In this document: positions 1-8,990 of the stretch, piece after piece
Numbering within the stretch: position 1 is the stretch's first letter
Layout: each line of letters begins with the position of its first letter
Source: Kitasatospora sp. MBT63
Lineage (GTDB): Bacteria; Actinomycetota; Actinomycetes; Streptomycetales; Streptomycetaceae
NCBI RefSeq assembly: GCF_000710465.2
Contig: NZ_JAIZ01000036.1
Span: forward strand, 1-36,493
Length of the DNA: 36,493 nt
Direction: 5' to 3'
The notes under the pieces: generated by a model
Database searches by the model: none
What the model was told of the DNA's origin: nothing
The model's input: the letters and a program-made list of their open reading frames with translations, nothing else
Translations under genes and position numbers: made by a program

Positions 1-473
1 GGGCCGTGGCGGGTGTGGTCGGGGTGGCGGGGCAGCAGCCGTGCCTGGTACAGGGCCCAGACGGCGTCGAGGACGTAGGCGGGCAGTGGCGGGCGTCGGG
101 CCGTTGCGCGGGTCTCGGATCCGTTCTCCAGGGCTTCCCGTTCGGAGCGCGATCGCAGGCGCTGCCGGCGCAGGGCGAGGCAGTTGCCGCAGGCGGTCGG
201 TTCGGTGCCGCGGTCGTCCCAGGGGCCGATCAGGATGGTGTCGGCGGTGAGGTGGACGTTGGCGCGGCGGCGAAGGCTCCGGTGGGGTTCGTCTTTCGGT
301 GGTGTGCGGGCGTCGGTGGTGCCGAGTGTCGTCACGCGGGGGGCGGGTGCCGGCGGTCCGGGCCGGTGGGTGAGGGCGAGGCGTTCGTCGAGTGACTGCT
401 GGAGGGTGTCGCGGGCCAGTGCCCACGGGGTGTCGTCGGGTGGCGGGTGGTGCGGTGGCCGGGGTGCGGTCAT
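1..473 (-). CDS. YcaO/E1-like azole RiPP protein, N-terminal part (cut by window edge)
   Basis: The gene starts with ATG at 473, overlapping the TGA of the ABC permease (ATGA), and runs off the left edge; 157 codons are visible. After a proline-rich, disordered-looking start, residues about 79-84 read ILIGPW, followed by a CxxC pair (C95/C98) in TACGNCLALRRQR. This stretch aligns closely with the N-terminal part of the YcaO protein in the same operon (its PCRTCLARRWQ, then a similar RDALE and PLPAYVLDA-type segment). The module looks like the zinc-binding tail of ThiF/E1-like C proteins in azol(in)e RiPP pathways. I infer a second YcaO or a leader-binding partner; the domain that would decide lies outside the window. 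Coding reality is supported by the overlap, codon use and the alignment. Confidence 0.75.
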   Translation of the reverse strand, partial: MTAPRPPHHPPPDDTPWALARDTLQQSLDERLALTHRPGPPAPAPRVTTLGTTDARTPPKDEPHRSLRRRANVHLTADTILIGPWDDRGTEPTACGNCLALRRQRLRSRSEREALENGSETRATARRPPLPAYVLDAVWALYQARLLPRHPDHTRHG

Positions 474-1225
474 GGCGTGTCGCTCCACTTGAACATCCGC
501 AGTGCGGCGGCGCTCAGCAGGAGGGTGAAGAGCAGGAGGGCGCCGCAGGCGGCGGCGGCGTGCTGGTAGTCGGTGCGGCCCGCGATCGTCCGGGTGAGGC
601 CTTCGTTGAGGTAGCGCAGGGGCAGGACGGTGGACAGGGTGCGGATCCAGCCGGGCAGGGTGTCGAGGGGGATCCACGATCCGGAGAAGAAGGCCATCGG
701 CATCATGACGAAGTTGGCGAGGGCGGAGACCGCTTCCGGGGTGGCGGCGATCGAGCCGATCACCAGGCCGAGGGCGAGGAAGGTGGTGATGCCGGTCAGC
801 AGGACGGGGATGGACAGTGGCCAGTTCGGGCCGAGGTGCAGGCCGAAGGCGGGCAGGAGGGCGACGCCGGTGAACAGGAGTGTCTGGAGGGCTGCGGTGG
901 TCAGGGCCGTCGTGTAGCGGGAGAGCGCGAGGGTGCGGCCGGTGGTGGGGGTGAGTCGGATGAGACGCAGGAGGTCGTCGCGTCTCCACTGGACGAGGGT
1001 GAAGGCGGTGCCGAAGACGGCGGCGTTGGCCAGGCCCCAGGACAGGACGCCGGGGGCGATGTGGGCGATGGCGCCGAGCCCGTCCGCGCCCGGTTGCTCG
1101 TCGCGGAAGATGGTGCCGAAGATGGCCAGGAAGATGAGGGGGAAGGCGAAGGTGAAGAAGAGGGTGGTCTTGTCGCGGTAGGCGGTTCGGTGGGCGGCGC
1201 CGGTCAGCGCGCGGTAGGCGCTCAC
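470..1225 (-). CDS. ABC-2 type transporter permease (DrrB-like)
   Basis: This 251-residue membrane protein is the permease half of an ABC-2 exporter. It has about six hydrophobic segments, starting with TLFFTFAFPLIFLAIFG near the N-terminus, and contains the region NFVMMPMAFFSGSWIPLDTLP typical of the ABC2_membrane/DrrB family. I chose GTG at 1225 because it overlaps the stop codon of the ATPase gene (GTGA), matching the 4-base overlaps elsewhere in the operon. Its stop overlaps the ATG of the next gene. With the adjacent ATPase it probably exports the mature peptide or gives self-immunity; the sequence does not say which. Confidence 0.9.
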   Translation of the reverse strand: MSAYRALTGAAHRTAYRDKTTLFFTFAFPLIFLAIFGTIFRDEQPGADGLGAIAHIAPGVLSWGLANAAVFGTAFTLVQWRRDDLLRLIRLTPTTGRTLALSRYTTALTTAALQTLLFTGVALLPAFGLHLGPNWPLSIPVLLTGITTFLALGLVIGSIAATPEAVSALANFVMMPMAFFSGSWIPLDTLPGWIRTLSTVLPLRYLNEGLTRTIAGRTDYQHAAAACGALLLFTLLLSAAALRMFKWSDTP

Positions 1226-2145
1226 GGGGTCGGCTCCGGTGCGGTCAGGGTGAGGTAGACGTCTTCGAGGGTGGCGGTGCGGGTCTGGACCTTCTCCAGG
1301 CCGACGGTCGCTGCGAGGCGGGCCAGCACCTCGCCGGCGCTGCGGGTCTCGATGATCACGGACATCCCTTCGAGGGCGGCCCGGTCGACCCCTGCGATGT
1401 GTTCGGCCGCTTCGACGGTGATGCGGTCGGCGGGGACGGTCAGGCGGGTGGGTGCTCCCAGGGTGTCGAGCAGCCGGTCCGGGCGGTCCAGGGCGGCGAT
1501 GCGTCCGGAGCGCAGGACGGCCACGCGGTCGCAGAGGGCTTCGGCCTCGTCCAGGTGGTGGGTGGTGTAGACGATGGTGCGGCCCTGGGACTTGAGGGTG
1601 CGCAGGACGCTCCACAGGGAGCGCCGGGCCTGCGGGTCCAGGGCCGCGGTGGGCTCGTCGAGGAAGATCAGCTCTGGTTCGTGGACCAGGGCCGTGGCGA
1701 TGGCCAGTCGCTGGCGCTGGCCGCCCGACAGTGCTTCGACGCGGGTGTCGGCGCGGTCCGTGAGGCCTGCCAGGCGGAGTGCGCGGTCGGCCGCCGCGTG
1801 GTCGAGCCGGTAGAGGGCGGCGACGGTGCGCAGGTGTTCGCGGGCGGTGAGCCGGCTGAAGAAGGCGGATCCCTGGGTCTGCACGCCGATCCGCGGGAGG
1901 AGGTCCCGGTTGCGCGGCCAGGGGTTTCGGCCGAGGACGGTCACGGTGCCGGAGTCGGCCTGTCTGAGTCCTTCCATGATCTCGATGAGGGTGGTCTTGC
2001 CCGCGCCGTTGGGCCCGATGAGGCCGAGGAACTCCCCGCGTCGTACCTCCAGGGAGACGCCGCTCACCGCCGGGTGGTCGTGGTAGCTCTTGTGGACGGC
2101 CTTGAGGACCAGTGCGGGTGCGGTGCCCGGGGTCTGCTCGTTCAT
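1222..2145 (-). CDS. ABC transporter ATP-binding protein (DrrA-like)
   Basis: A 307-residue nucleotide-binding subunit with every ABC landmark: Walker A GPNGAGKTT (about 44-52), Q-loop near QTQGSAFF (about 89-96), signature LSGGQRQR (139-146), Walker B LIFLDEP (159-165) and the H-loop THH. The roughly 70-residue C-terminal extension (LPTRLTVPAD-like to TLEDVYLTLT) is typical of DrrA-type drug and antibiotic exporters. The ATG at 2145 overlaps the TGA of the M50 protease gene, and its own stop overlaps the permease GTG. It powers the permease; the likely cargo is the modified peptide of this cluster. Confidence 0.93.
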   Translation of the reverse strand: MNEQTPGTAPALVLKAVHKSYHDHPAVSGVSLEVRRGEFLGLIGPNGAGKTTLIEIMEGLRQADSGTVTVLGRNPWPRNRDLLPRIGVQTQGSAFFSRLTAREHLRTVAALYRLDHAAADRALRLAGLTDRADTRVEALSGGQRQRLAIATALVHEPELIFLDEPTAALDPQARRSLWSVLRTLKSQGRTIVYTTHHLDEAEALCDRVAVLRSGRIAALDRPDRLLDTLGAPTRLTVPADRITVEAAEHIAGVDRAALEGMSVIIETRSAGEVLARLAATVGLEKVQTRTATLEDVYLTLTAPEPTP

Positions 2146-3419
2146 GTTGCCTCGGCTTCGGTCGTCGGTCGGCGGTCCGCCGACGCGGTGGCGGTGGCGG
2201 CGGCGGTGGGCCGGTGGCGCCGGCGGGCGGGCAGTGCGGTGAGCGTGAGGAGCAGCAGCGGCAGGCTCGTGGGGGCGGCGGCCGTCCAGGCGCCGTGGTG
2301 CGGGGCGAGGGCCTGGTACCAGGCGGCGGACCAGAGAACGGCGGCGCCGGTGAGGGCCGTCACGGTGCCCAGGCCGTAGGCCGTGTACACCGCGCGTGCC
2401 CGGCGGGGGTAGGGCGTGAGCCGGGCCGGGGTGTCGCGGCGGAGTGTCGTGGTGATCCGCAGGGCGAGGTAGCGGCGGCTCTCGGCGGCGAGCCGGTGGA
2501 CGCCCAGGGCGTGGCCGATCATCCTGTAGCCGTCGAACGGGGGCAGCGGGACGAGGTTGACGAGTGCCAGCGCGCTGCCCGACAGCAGCAGTGCGGAGAG
2601 TGCGGGCCAGGCCTGGCTGGTGGACGGCAGGGTGGTGCTCACGGCCCAGAACGGGAGCAGGACGAGGAGGTTCATGACGGTTCCGGCTGCGGCGGTGGCG
2701 ACCTGGTGGCGGCGGGTCAGGAAAGGGAGGTCGTGGATGTCGCAGTAGGCGATCACGACGGGCAGTCGCCATCGCAGTCCCATGCTGCCCGCCTCGGCGC
2801 CGAAGCGGCGGGCGGCCAGGGCGTGGGCCAGTTCGTGCAGCGCGGAGCTGATCCACAGCGCGCATCCGACGGCCACCAGGGCGGCGGGCTGGTGCAGGAG
2901 CCGGCCGCTGCGGTGGAGGTGGTCTCCGAGGTGGGCGGCGATGGCCGTCTCCATCGTCAGGGCGGCCAGCAGGAGCGGTGCGAGGATCCAGGGGCGCAGG
3001 GCGAAGCCGGTGGTGCGCAGCAGGCGGTCGGTGAGTGCGGTGGTGTCGGGGATGAGTTCGAGGGTGCCGGACAGTGGGGTGTTCTTGGTGGTGGTGGGTG
3101 TGGGGGCGGGGTCGGGTGCGCCGGCCATCAGGCCTCTGGCCCAGAGCAGGCGCAGGAGTTGTGCCCAGTTGGCGTCGCCGAGGGCGCGGCCGAAGTGCTG
3201 TGCGTACTGGTGGCCGATGTCGCCGAGGGTGTGGTGGCCGTCGAGTCGGGTGATCAGGAAGTGTTCCCGTTCGCCGAGGAGGAGGGTGCGGCGGCTCCGG
3301 CCGGTGCGGACCAGGTGGACGGTGGTGGTGCCGTGGAGCAGTGGGCCGCTGAGTTCGATGTCGTGGCGTAGGGCGGGGCGGTGTGCCGCGAGCTCGCTGG
3401 GTGGGGTGTCCGCGGTCAT
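2142..3419 (-). CDS. RRE-like/M50 site-2-type membrane metalloprotease of the RiPP operon
   Basis: A 425-residue protein. Residues about 18-100 (DIELSGPLLHG ... LLRLLWARGLMAG) have the shape of a PqqD-like RiPP recognition element: two or three beta-strands, then a winged helix. A proline/threonine linker follows, then a polytopic membrane domain. The M50 zinc motif HELAH is at 195-199, inside a hydrophobic helix. The second conserved motif, NLVPLPPFDGY (288-298), supplies the third zinc ligand, Asp296. Length and layout fit the peptide zinc metalloprotease family found beside RiPP and SagB clusters. ATG at 3419 overlaps the stop of the elimination-protein gene. I infer that it binds the leader through the N-terminal domain and cuts it at the membrane, next to the ABC exporter. 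The substrate is not known. Confidence 0.85.
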   Translation of the reverse strand: MTADTPPSELAAHRPALRHDIELSGPLLHGTTTVHLVRTGRSRRTLLLGEREHFLITRLDGHHTLGDIGHQYAQHFGRALGDANWAQLLRLLWARGLMAGAPDPAPTPTTTKNTPLSGTLELIPDTTALTDRLLRTTGFALRPWILAPLLLAALTMETAIAAHLGDHLHRSGRLLHQPAALVAVGCALWISSALHELAHALAARRFGAEAGSMGLRWRLPVVIAYCDIHDLPFLTRRHQVATAAAGTVMNLLVLLPFWAVSTTLPSTSQAWPALSALLLSGSALALVNLVPLPPFDGYRMIGHALGVHRLAAESRRYLALRITTTLRRDTPARLTPYPRRARAVYTAYGLGTVTALTGAAVLWSAAWYQALAPHHGAWTAAAPTSLPLLLLTLTALPARRRHRPTAAATATASADRRPTTEAEAT

Positions 3420-4507
3420 CGGTCGCGGTCCGTTCCGGTGGTGGGTCTCGGTGGCCGGTGGTCCTGGAGTGTTCGGTACAGGACGTAGGAGAGGTAGGCC
3501 TCGTCGCGGATGGTCATGTGTAGGCGGTTGTTGGTCATGTGCATGTAGGGGAAGAGCAGGCGCAGCAGGGCTTCGTCGGGGTCGGTGATCCGCTGGTCCC
3601 GGCTTCCGTCCCGGGAGCGGAAGACGAGTTCTCCGTGGTGGGCGAGGTCCGTTGCACGTTGGGCCAGTTCGCGGCAGTGGGCGGCCCAGTCGCGGAGGGT
3701 CGCGGGCAGCCGGTGGGTCTCCCGGTGCCGGATCGCGTCGAGCATGGCCTCGAACCGGGTGTCGGCGCCGGTGGGCAGTCTGGCGTAGCCGCTTTCGTAC
3801 TCGTCGCCGCCGATGAGGTCGGTGCCGGCGAAGGACGTGTGCCAGAAGCGGTGGTAGGAGTCCAGGTAGTCGATGACGTCCTCCCGGTCGCGCAGGAAGG
3901 ATGCGGCCATCACCAGCATCAGTTGGGCGGCGGTTCCCAGGGTGACGGTGCGCAGGTGGAGGTTGAGCGTGGCGAGTGCGCCGATCACGAGGTCGCTGGA
4001 GTGTTCGAAGTGCCATTCGGCGAGTGCCACCCCGGCCGGTCCGCCGTACTTGCCGTATTCGGGTTCGTAGGGTTCGAAGCTGGCGGTGTTGTTGGGGCGT
4101 AGCCGCATGCGTCCGTCGGGTGACTTGAGCTGTTCCTGGTCCTTGTCGGGGTATTCGAGGCCGAAGAGTGTGTTGTACATGTCGGCGCGGAATCCGGAGG
4201 CCTCGACGTCGTAGAGGGCGGGGCGGGCGCGCAGGAAGTCGTCCACGGCGTGTCTGGCGCGGTGTCGTATCTCGTCGGTGGCGTCCGGTGTGGCGGGTTT
4301 GAGGCGCAGGCGGACATGGGGGCCTTCGAGCCAGTAGTTGATGAAGAAGTAGCCGCTCAGGAGCTGTTCGTCGCGCAGGCTGCGGATCAGGGGGTGGACG
4401 CACTGGAGCAGCAGCGGGCGGGGGTTGGCGGCGTAGAAGACGTGCAGGGCCTGCCAGGGGCCGGCGGGATCGTCGAGGTCCGCCGTGCTCGGGGTCGGGG
4501 CGGTCAT
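3416..4507 (-). CDS. Thiopeptide-type dehydratase C-terminal protein (SpaB_C-like, glutamate elimination)
   Basis: A 363-residue stand-alone protein of the SpaB_C/thiopeptide-type biosynthesis family. The N-terminal WQALHVFYAANPRPLLLQCV and later FFINYWLEGPHVRLRLKP match the conserved start of that family, and NNRLHMTIRDEAYLSYVL closes it. In split LanB systems this partner eliminates glutamate from glutamylated Ser/Thr, giving dehydroalanine or dehydrobutyrine. Close relatives instead catalyse the [4+2] pyridine-forming step of thiopeptides. I prefer elimination because it directly follows the glutamylation protein and overlaps it by 4 bases (ATGA). If it were the cyclase, an eliminase would be missing from this window. 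Confidence 0.85.
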   Translation of the reverse strand: MTAPTPSTADLDDPAGPWQALHVFYAANPRPLLLQCVHPLIRSLRDEQLLSGYFFINYWLEGPHVRLRLKPATPDATDEIRHRARHAVDDFLRARPALYDVEASGFRADMYNTLFGLEYPDKDQEQLKSPDGRMRLRPNNTASFEPYEPEYGKYGGPAGVALAEWHFEHSSDLVIGALATLNLHLRTVTLGTAAQLMLVMAASFLRDREDVIDYLDSYHRFWHTSFAGTDLIGGDEYESGYARLPTGADTRFEAMLDAIRHRETHRLPATLRDWAAHCRELAQRATDLAHHGELVFRSRDGSRDQRITDPDEALLRLLFPYMHMTNNRLHMTIRDEAYLSYVLYRTLQDHRPPRPTTGTDRDR

Positions 4508-7341
4508 CGGTCTCCTTCGGGTCGGCCGGTGGTTCGGGTGGGTGCGGTGGTGGTGAGGGTCTGCACGACCAGTTCCGCGATGTGGTGGCCGCGGCCGGAG
4601 CGGGTGAACAGGTCGTCCTCGTCGGGTAGCGCTTCCTGGAAGTAGGCCTGGCCTGCGGGTTGGTCGAGGAGGGCGTCGAGGGCGTTGAGGGCGAGGTGGC
4701 TGTCGAAGTCCACGTACTGGGGTTTGCCGTGCGGGGTGCGCCGGCGGGCGCCCGCTGGGGTGTCGGGGGTGCTGACCCGGACGTAGACGCGTGGTGGCAG
4801 GCCGTGGTCGTGGCGCCAGCGTTGCCAGGCGAGGTACCAGGTGGCGTCGGTGGTGCCGGGGCCGCGGGTGGGCAGGGTGGTCAGGTCGGTCTGCCAGGTG
4901 CGGCGGCTGAGCACGATGTGTCCGCAGCGGATCCGGGGTCGTGCGGTGACGCCGTCGTGGTCGGGGGCGTGGGGTATGCCGGCCCAGATGTCCAGGGGGA
5001 TCGTCCAGGTCGGGGACAGCAGGAGGAGGGTCTGGGGGATCTCAGGGAGCATCTGGGGGGCGAGGTAGCCGAAGTACACGGGGATCACCTCGCGTCCGAG
5101 CCGGGTCGAGCGCAGCAGGAGCCGGTCGGATGCGGGGTCGTGCTCGATGTGGAGGTCTTCGACGTCGATCCGGTGCTCGGGCGGGGCGGAGCTGACCTCA
5201 CCGGTTGAGACGATCTCGTAGTCGGTCAGCCGGCCGTGGAGGTTGAGGTTGGTGGTGGCGAATCCCCCGGTCAGTTCGGCCAGTACCGCGCCGTGCGGCC
5301 CGGCCTCGGCGGCGGCACGCCTCAGCCGGGCGGACAGGTCGCCGTCGGCGGGGGCGTCGGGGGCGTCGCGGGCGTCGGGGGCGTCGAAGCAGTGGGTGAA
5401 CCTGCTGAACGGGAAGGCGAGTCCGCCGTAGGACTGGTTGAGGACGACGTGGGGATCGCCGGTGCGGGCGACGGGCTGCAGGAAGTGGGTCCTGGGGTTG
5501 AGGAGCGGCCCGGTGCCGCGGAACAGGTCGGCGACCGCGGTGAGCGCCGGCGTGCTGAGGCGGATCTCCTCGTCCTCGCCGTGCCGCTCCCACTGTTCGC
5601 GCAGCATACGGGTGAACGCCTGCCGGGCTTGGTCGAGTGCCGTGATGCCGGGCAGGTGCAGCCAGTTGGGCTCGGGGGTGTAGGCGCCGTCTGCGTCGAA
5701 GGGTGTACGGCGGTCGGCGGCCGTCAGGTACTGCTCGAAGAAGTCCTCACGGAATTCGTGCACCAGTCTGATGAGGTCGTCACAGCGTCCGCCCGCTCCG
5801 TAGCGGGCCAGGAAGAAGCCTTTGAAGGTGATCCGGTGGGCGATGGTCCGGTCGAATACCCGCAGGACCCGTTCCACGGCGTACAGCGATCCGGTCAGTC
5901 CGCCGTCCTGGCCGGGGGCGGGCGGGAGCGGGTATGCGGCGGTTTCGGGTCCGGCTCTCACGTCCTCGAACAGGAGTGACCGGGGCAGGGTCGCGGTGTC
6001 GTCGCCGAGTTCACGCTGGATCTCTTGGAGGGCGGTCCGTAGGTCGGCGAGCAGGTGTCCGCGCTGGGCCGGACCGGCCGAGGGATACCGGTCCACGCAG
6101 GAGATCGGTCCTTCGAGGCGGTCGGCCAGGGTTCGTGCCCAAGGCCGGTCCACGGTGCGCAGGGCGGCTTGGAAGTCCCGCGCCGGGTCGGTGCTGTGGA
6201 CGTCGACGGCGAGGCAGGGGACCTGGACCAGGCCCAGTTCGGTCAGCGCCCCGAGGTAGCGTTCCGCTTCCTCGGGCCGGGCCTGCTGGTCGCGGCACAG
6301 CCAGTGGGACAGTTCCCGGTAGCGGATCGCGGGGTGGTGGCGGAAGAGTTCGAGCATCCGGTGCAGCGTCCCGCTGCGGCGCAGGAAGAAGATCCGGTCG
6401 GAGGCGGTGTCGAAGGCGACGGCCGCCGTGTCGTCGCCGGTGGCGATCCGGCGGCGTACGTAGCGGATGTGGTCGTCGTTCTCGGTCCATCCGGCGGCCG
6501 GGCTCACGGGGAGGTCGTCGCGCCTGTCGCGGTCGGCGAGGACCGAGTCGGCGAGGCGGGCGAGGACCACGACGTTCAGCCGGGGGTGGCTCGACCATCG
6601 GTCGGCGATCTGGATGACCGGTGGGGCGGCGGTGTCGGCCGGGGACGGCTGCAGGTCGCCGACGGCGACGCCGGTGAAGGTACTGAAGGGGCTGGTCTTG
6701 CAGGCCATGCGGTAGACGTAGGCGGTGAGGGAGCGTTCGATCTTGCGTCGGCGCCGCTCCGGTGGGCGGTGGGGGCCGTCGTCGAGGAAGGCGTCGAGCT
6801 GCTGGGCGAGTACGGGTGAGGCGAGCTGGAGGCCCGCGCGGAGCCGGGGCTCTGCCGCCAGGTGGCGCAGCTCGGTGCGGGTGCGGTCGAGGTCGGCGGC
6901 GAGGACGGCGGGTCCCCGGGCCCGTAGGTCCGCGAGCCCGGTGAGGTCCGCTGCCCAGTGGGCGATGTCCTCGGCGATTCCCGCTGCCCGGCTGTCGTGG
7001 AGTGCCGGGATGTCCAGGTGGCCGTGGGCCGGGCGGCTGTTGAAGAGCTGTCGGCGCAGCCGGATGAGTGCGCGCCGGGCGTCGGCGTCCTCGGTTGCTC
7101 CGATCAGTGGGTGCAGCCGGTCGCTGAGTGCGGCGCCGCGGGCGGCGAGCCGGTCCTCCTCCCGGATGACGTGCGCGGCCCACCGGCTGCTCTCGGTGCA
7201 GCGCAGCCGGCGGGCGGCGTCGATCGGCAGGCCGGCGACGCGGAGCATGAACTGCTGCTGGAGGGCCCAGTCTTCGCCGGGATCGGCGCCGGGTCGGGGC
7301 GGCTGGGTGCCGGGTGCCCGGTCGGCCGTCGGTGCGGTCAT
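4504..7341 (-). CDS. LanB-type dehydratase, tRNA-Glu-dependent glutamylation protein
   Basis: A 945-residue protein of the lantibiotic dehydratase N-terminal family. Family features include KTSPFSTFTGVAVG (about 210-225), the long central region with ITFKGFFLARYGAGG, and a C-terminal VDFDSHLALNAL close to the usual end of glutamylation domains. It lacks the fused elimination domain of NisB, which is the next gene here, as in thiopeptide and goadsporin pathways. Role by family: glutamyl transfer from Glu-tRNA to Ser/Thr of the precursor. ATG at 7341 is preceded by a clear GGAGG about 9 bases upstream, and the gene starts 27 bases after the SagB-type stop. Its stop overlaps the eliminase ATG. 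Confidence 0.93.
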   Translation of the reverse strand: MTAPTADRAPGTQPPRPGADPGEDWALQQQFMLRVAGLPIDAARRLRCTESSRWAAHVIREEDRLAARGAALSDRLHPLIGATEDADARRALIRLRRQLFNSRPAHGHLDIPALHDSRAAGIAEDIAHWAADLTGLADLRARGPAVLAADLDRTRTELRHLAAEPRLRAGLQLASPVLAQQLDAFLDDGPHRPPERRRRKIERSLTAYVYRMACKTSPFSTFTGVAVGDLQPSPADTAAPPVIQIADRWSSHPRLNVVVLARLADSVLADRDRRDDLPVSPAAGWTENDDHIRYVRRRIATGDDTAAVAFDTASDRIFFLRRSGTLHRMLELFRHHPAIRYRELSHWLCRDQQARPEEAERYLGALTELGLVQVPCLAVDVHSTDPARDFQAALRTVDRPWARTLADRLEGPISCVDRYPSAGPAQRGHLLADLRTALQEIQRELGDDTATLPRSLLFEDVRAGPETAAYPLPPAPGQDGGLTGSLYAVERVLRVFDRTIAHRITFKGFFLARYGAGGRCDDLIRLVHEFREDFFEQYLTAADRRTPFDADGAYTPEPNWLHLPGITALDQARQAFTRMLREQWERHGEDEEIRLSTPALTAVADLFRGTGPLLNPRTHFLQPVARTGDPHVVLNQSYGGLAFPFSRFTHCFDAPDARDAPDAPADGDLSARLRRAAAEAGPHGAVLAELTGGFATTNLNLHGRLTDYEIVSTGEVSSAPPEHRIDVEDLHIEHDPASDRLLLRSTRLGREVIPVYFGYLAPQMLPEIPQTLLLLSPTWTIPLDIWAGIPHAPDHDGVTARPRIRCGHIVLSRRTWQTDLTTLPTRGPGTTDATWYLAWQRWRHDHGLPPRVYVRVSTPDTPAGARRRTPHGKPQYVDFDSHLALNALDALLDQPAGQAYFQEALPDEDDLFTRSGRGHHIAELVVQTLTTTAPTRTTGRPEGDR

Positions 7342-7368
7342 GGCCTCTCGCCTCCGTTCCTCGCCGCG

Positions 7369-8955
7369 TCAGGCGATCTCGTAGCGGAACTCGGCCGGGT
7401 TCGGCCGTTCGTGACCGATCATCATGAGGAGCATGGGGGCTTCGCCGTCGGGGAGTGCGAGTTCCTCGACGAAGGAGAGGTTGTCGAAGCCGAGGGCCAC
7501 TCCGGCGGCCAGGCCCAGGGCGCTGGCGGCGGTGTAGTGCGTCTGGGCGATCGCGCCGATCGTGGCGTTGACCAGCCGGTAGCCGCGGTCCCCGACCGCG
7601 TCGAGTACGGCGCCGGTGCGGACGGTCGGCACCAGGACGGCCGCGGCCTGTTCGAGGTTGTAGTTGCCCAGGAAGTAGTTCTTCTGCAGGAAGCCGCCGG
7701 GCGGGCCGGGTTTCACCAGGTGCAGCTCCCCCGGGCCGGGTGCGTACTCGTAGGCGCCGGGGGCGATGCCTTCGGCGTGGTTGACGAAGGCGTAGAGCTT
7801 GGCGAGTGCGGGTTCGCCGTGGGCCTGGGCGTCGCTGTGGACGCCGGTCGCGGCGGTTGCCGCCAGGACGGCGGCCAGCTCGGCCGCGGTGATGGGGGGT
7901 GCCGCCTGGAACCGGCCGAAGCTGCTGCGCCGGCGGCGGAGCGCCGTTCGGACGTTCATGGCGAGGGGGGCCGCTGCTGGGAGGGGGGTCCGCGGTCTGC
8001 CCGTCGGCGCCGGCCGGGCGGCGGCGTTCTCGAGTGCGCCGGGTGCGGGCCGCTGTGCGGCGTTCTCCAGGGTGGCGGCGTGGATGCGCTCGACGGTGCC
8101 GAAGGTGCGGACTCGGCGGGAGCGTTCGTGGTCCCGGTGGCGTACGGCCCGCGGGAGGACGCCGACCGGCGGTGCGAGGGGTCCCGTGGTCTGCCAGGGC
8201 AGCGGGACCACCGCGAAGACGCCTTCCTCGGCCGGGGTGAGTCCCAGCAGACGGCCGAGGCGCTGCTCGTCGAACCACAGCGCCGGGGTCACCGGCAGGT
8301 CCCGCGAGCCCGCCCAGATCCGCCAGGTCTGCAGCAGTGCGCCGACGTCCATGCTGACGGCGTGGAAGCAGAAACTGTTGTACTTGAACGAGTTCTGCCA
8401 GAACTTCACTCCCAGGACGAGGAAGTTGTCGGCTCCGTCGGCTTCGGGCAGCCCGCCCAGCGCCTCGCGTACGTCGCCCGAGAGGTCCCCTGTGGCGAGG
8501 CGGACCATGGCGTGCCGGGCGGTCGCGTAGTGGTAGACCCCGGGTGGCATCGGGCCTTGCGCGCCGCACACCCAGTAGATGGTGACGGGGTAGAGACCGC
8601 CGCCGGAGGAGGCGCCCCGGAACCAGTTGGTGCGCGAGTAGTGGGGCAGTTCGGCGAGGTCGGTGTTGCCGTGGACGGCGAGCCGCCGGCCGAGCTGGCC
8701 GTAGGAGTCGAGCAGCATGCCCGCCAGCGACGGCAGTGTGAAGCGGCCCGCCGCGGCGTCCCCGCCGGGGAAGATCCCGTCCTGGACGGTTCCCCCCGGC
8801 GGGAGGCCGGCCTCGGGCAGGGGGAAGACCTCCGCGCCCGGGTAGAACTTGGCCTTGCGGGGGCGGTCCCGCCAGTCGGGGGTGAAGTCGAGCGGCTCCA
8901 TGCGGACTCTGCCGCGGGCCAGGATGGCCGCTGCGTAGTCATGAGCGAAACCCAT
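7369..8955 (-). CDS. SagB-type FMN azoline dehydrogenase, tandem nitroreductase fold
   Basis: A 528-residue protein with two nitroreductase-like halves. The first (about 60-280) contains YSRTNWFRGASSGGGLYPV, the SagB signature. The second (about 330-525) starts with RRRRSSFGRF, the usual FMN-binding arginine cluster, and contains QTHYTAASALGLA. By family, such enzymes oxidise azolines to thiazoles or oxazoles with FMN. I chose ATG at 8955 because AAGGA lies 6 bases upstream. An in-frame GTG at 8994 overlaps the YcaO stop but has no ribosome site of its own. The duplicated architecture is known for actinomycete TOMM dehydrogenases; the first half may be mainly structural. Confidence 0.92.
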   Translation of the reverse strand: MGFAHDYAAAILARGRVRMEPLDFTPDWRDRPRKAKFYPGAEVFPLPEAGLPPGGTVQDGIFPGGDAAAGRFTLPSLAGMLLDSYGQLGRRLAVHGNTDLAELPHYSRTNWFRGASSGGGLYPVTIYWVCGAQGPMPPGVYHYATARHAMVRLATGDLSGDVREALGGLPEADGADNFLVLGVKFWQNSFKYNSFCFHAVSMDVGALLQTWRIWAGSRDLPVTPALWFDEQRLGRLLGLTPAEEGVFAVVPLPWQTTGPLAPPVGVLPRAVRHRDHERSRRVRTFGTVERIHAATLENAAQRPAPGALENAAARPAPTGRPRTPLPAAAPLAMNVRTALRRRRSSFGRFQAAPPITAAELAAVLAATAATGVHSDAQAHGEPALAKLYAFVNHAEGIAPGAYEYAPGPGELHLVKPGPPGGFLQKNYFLGNYNLEQAAAVLVPTVRTGAVLDAVGDRGYRLVNATIGAIAQTHYTAASALGLAAGVALGFDNLSFVEELALPDGEAPMLLMMIGHERPNPAEFRYEIA

Positions 8956-8990
8956 GGGGTGTCCTTGTCTCGATCGGGGGCCGGGCGAGC

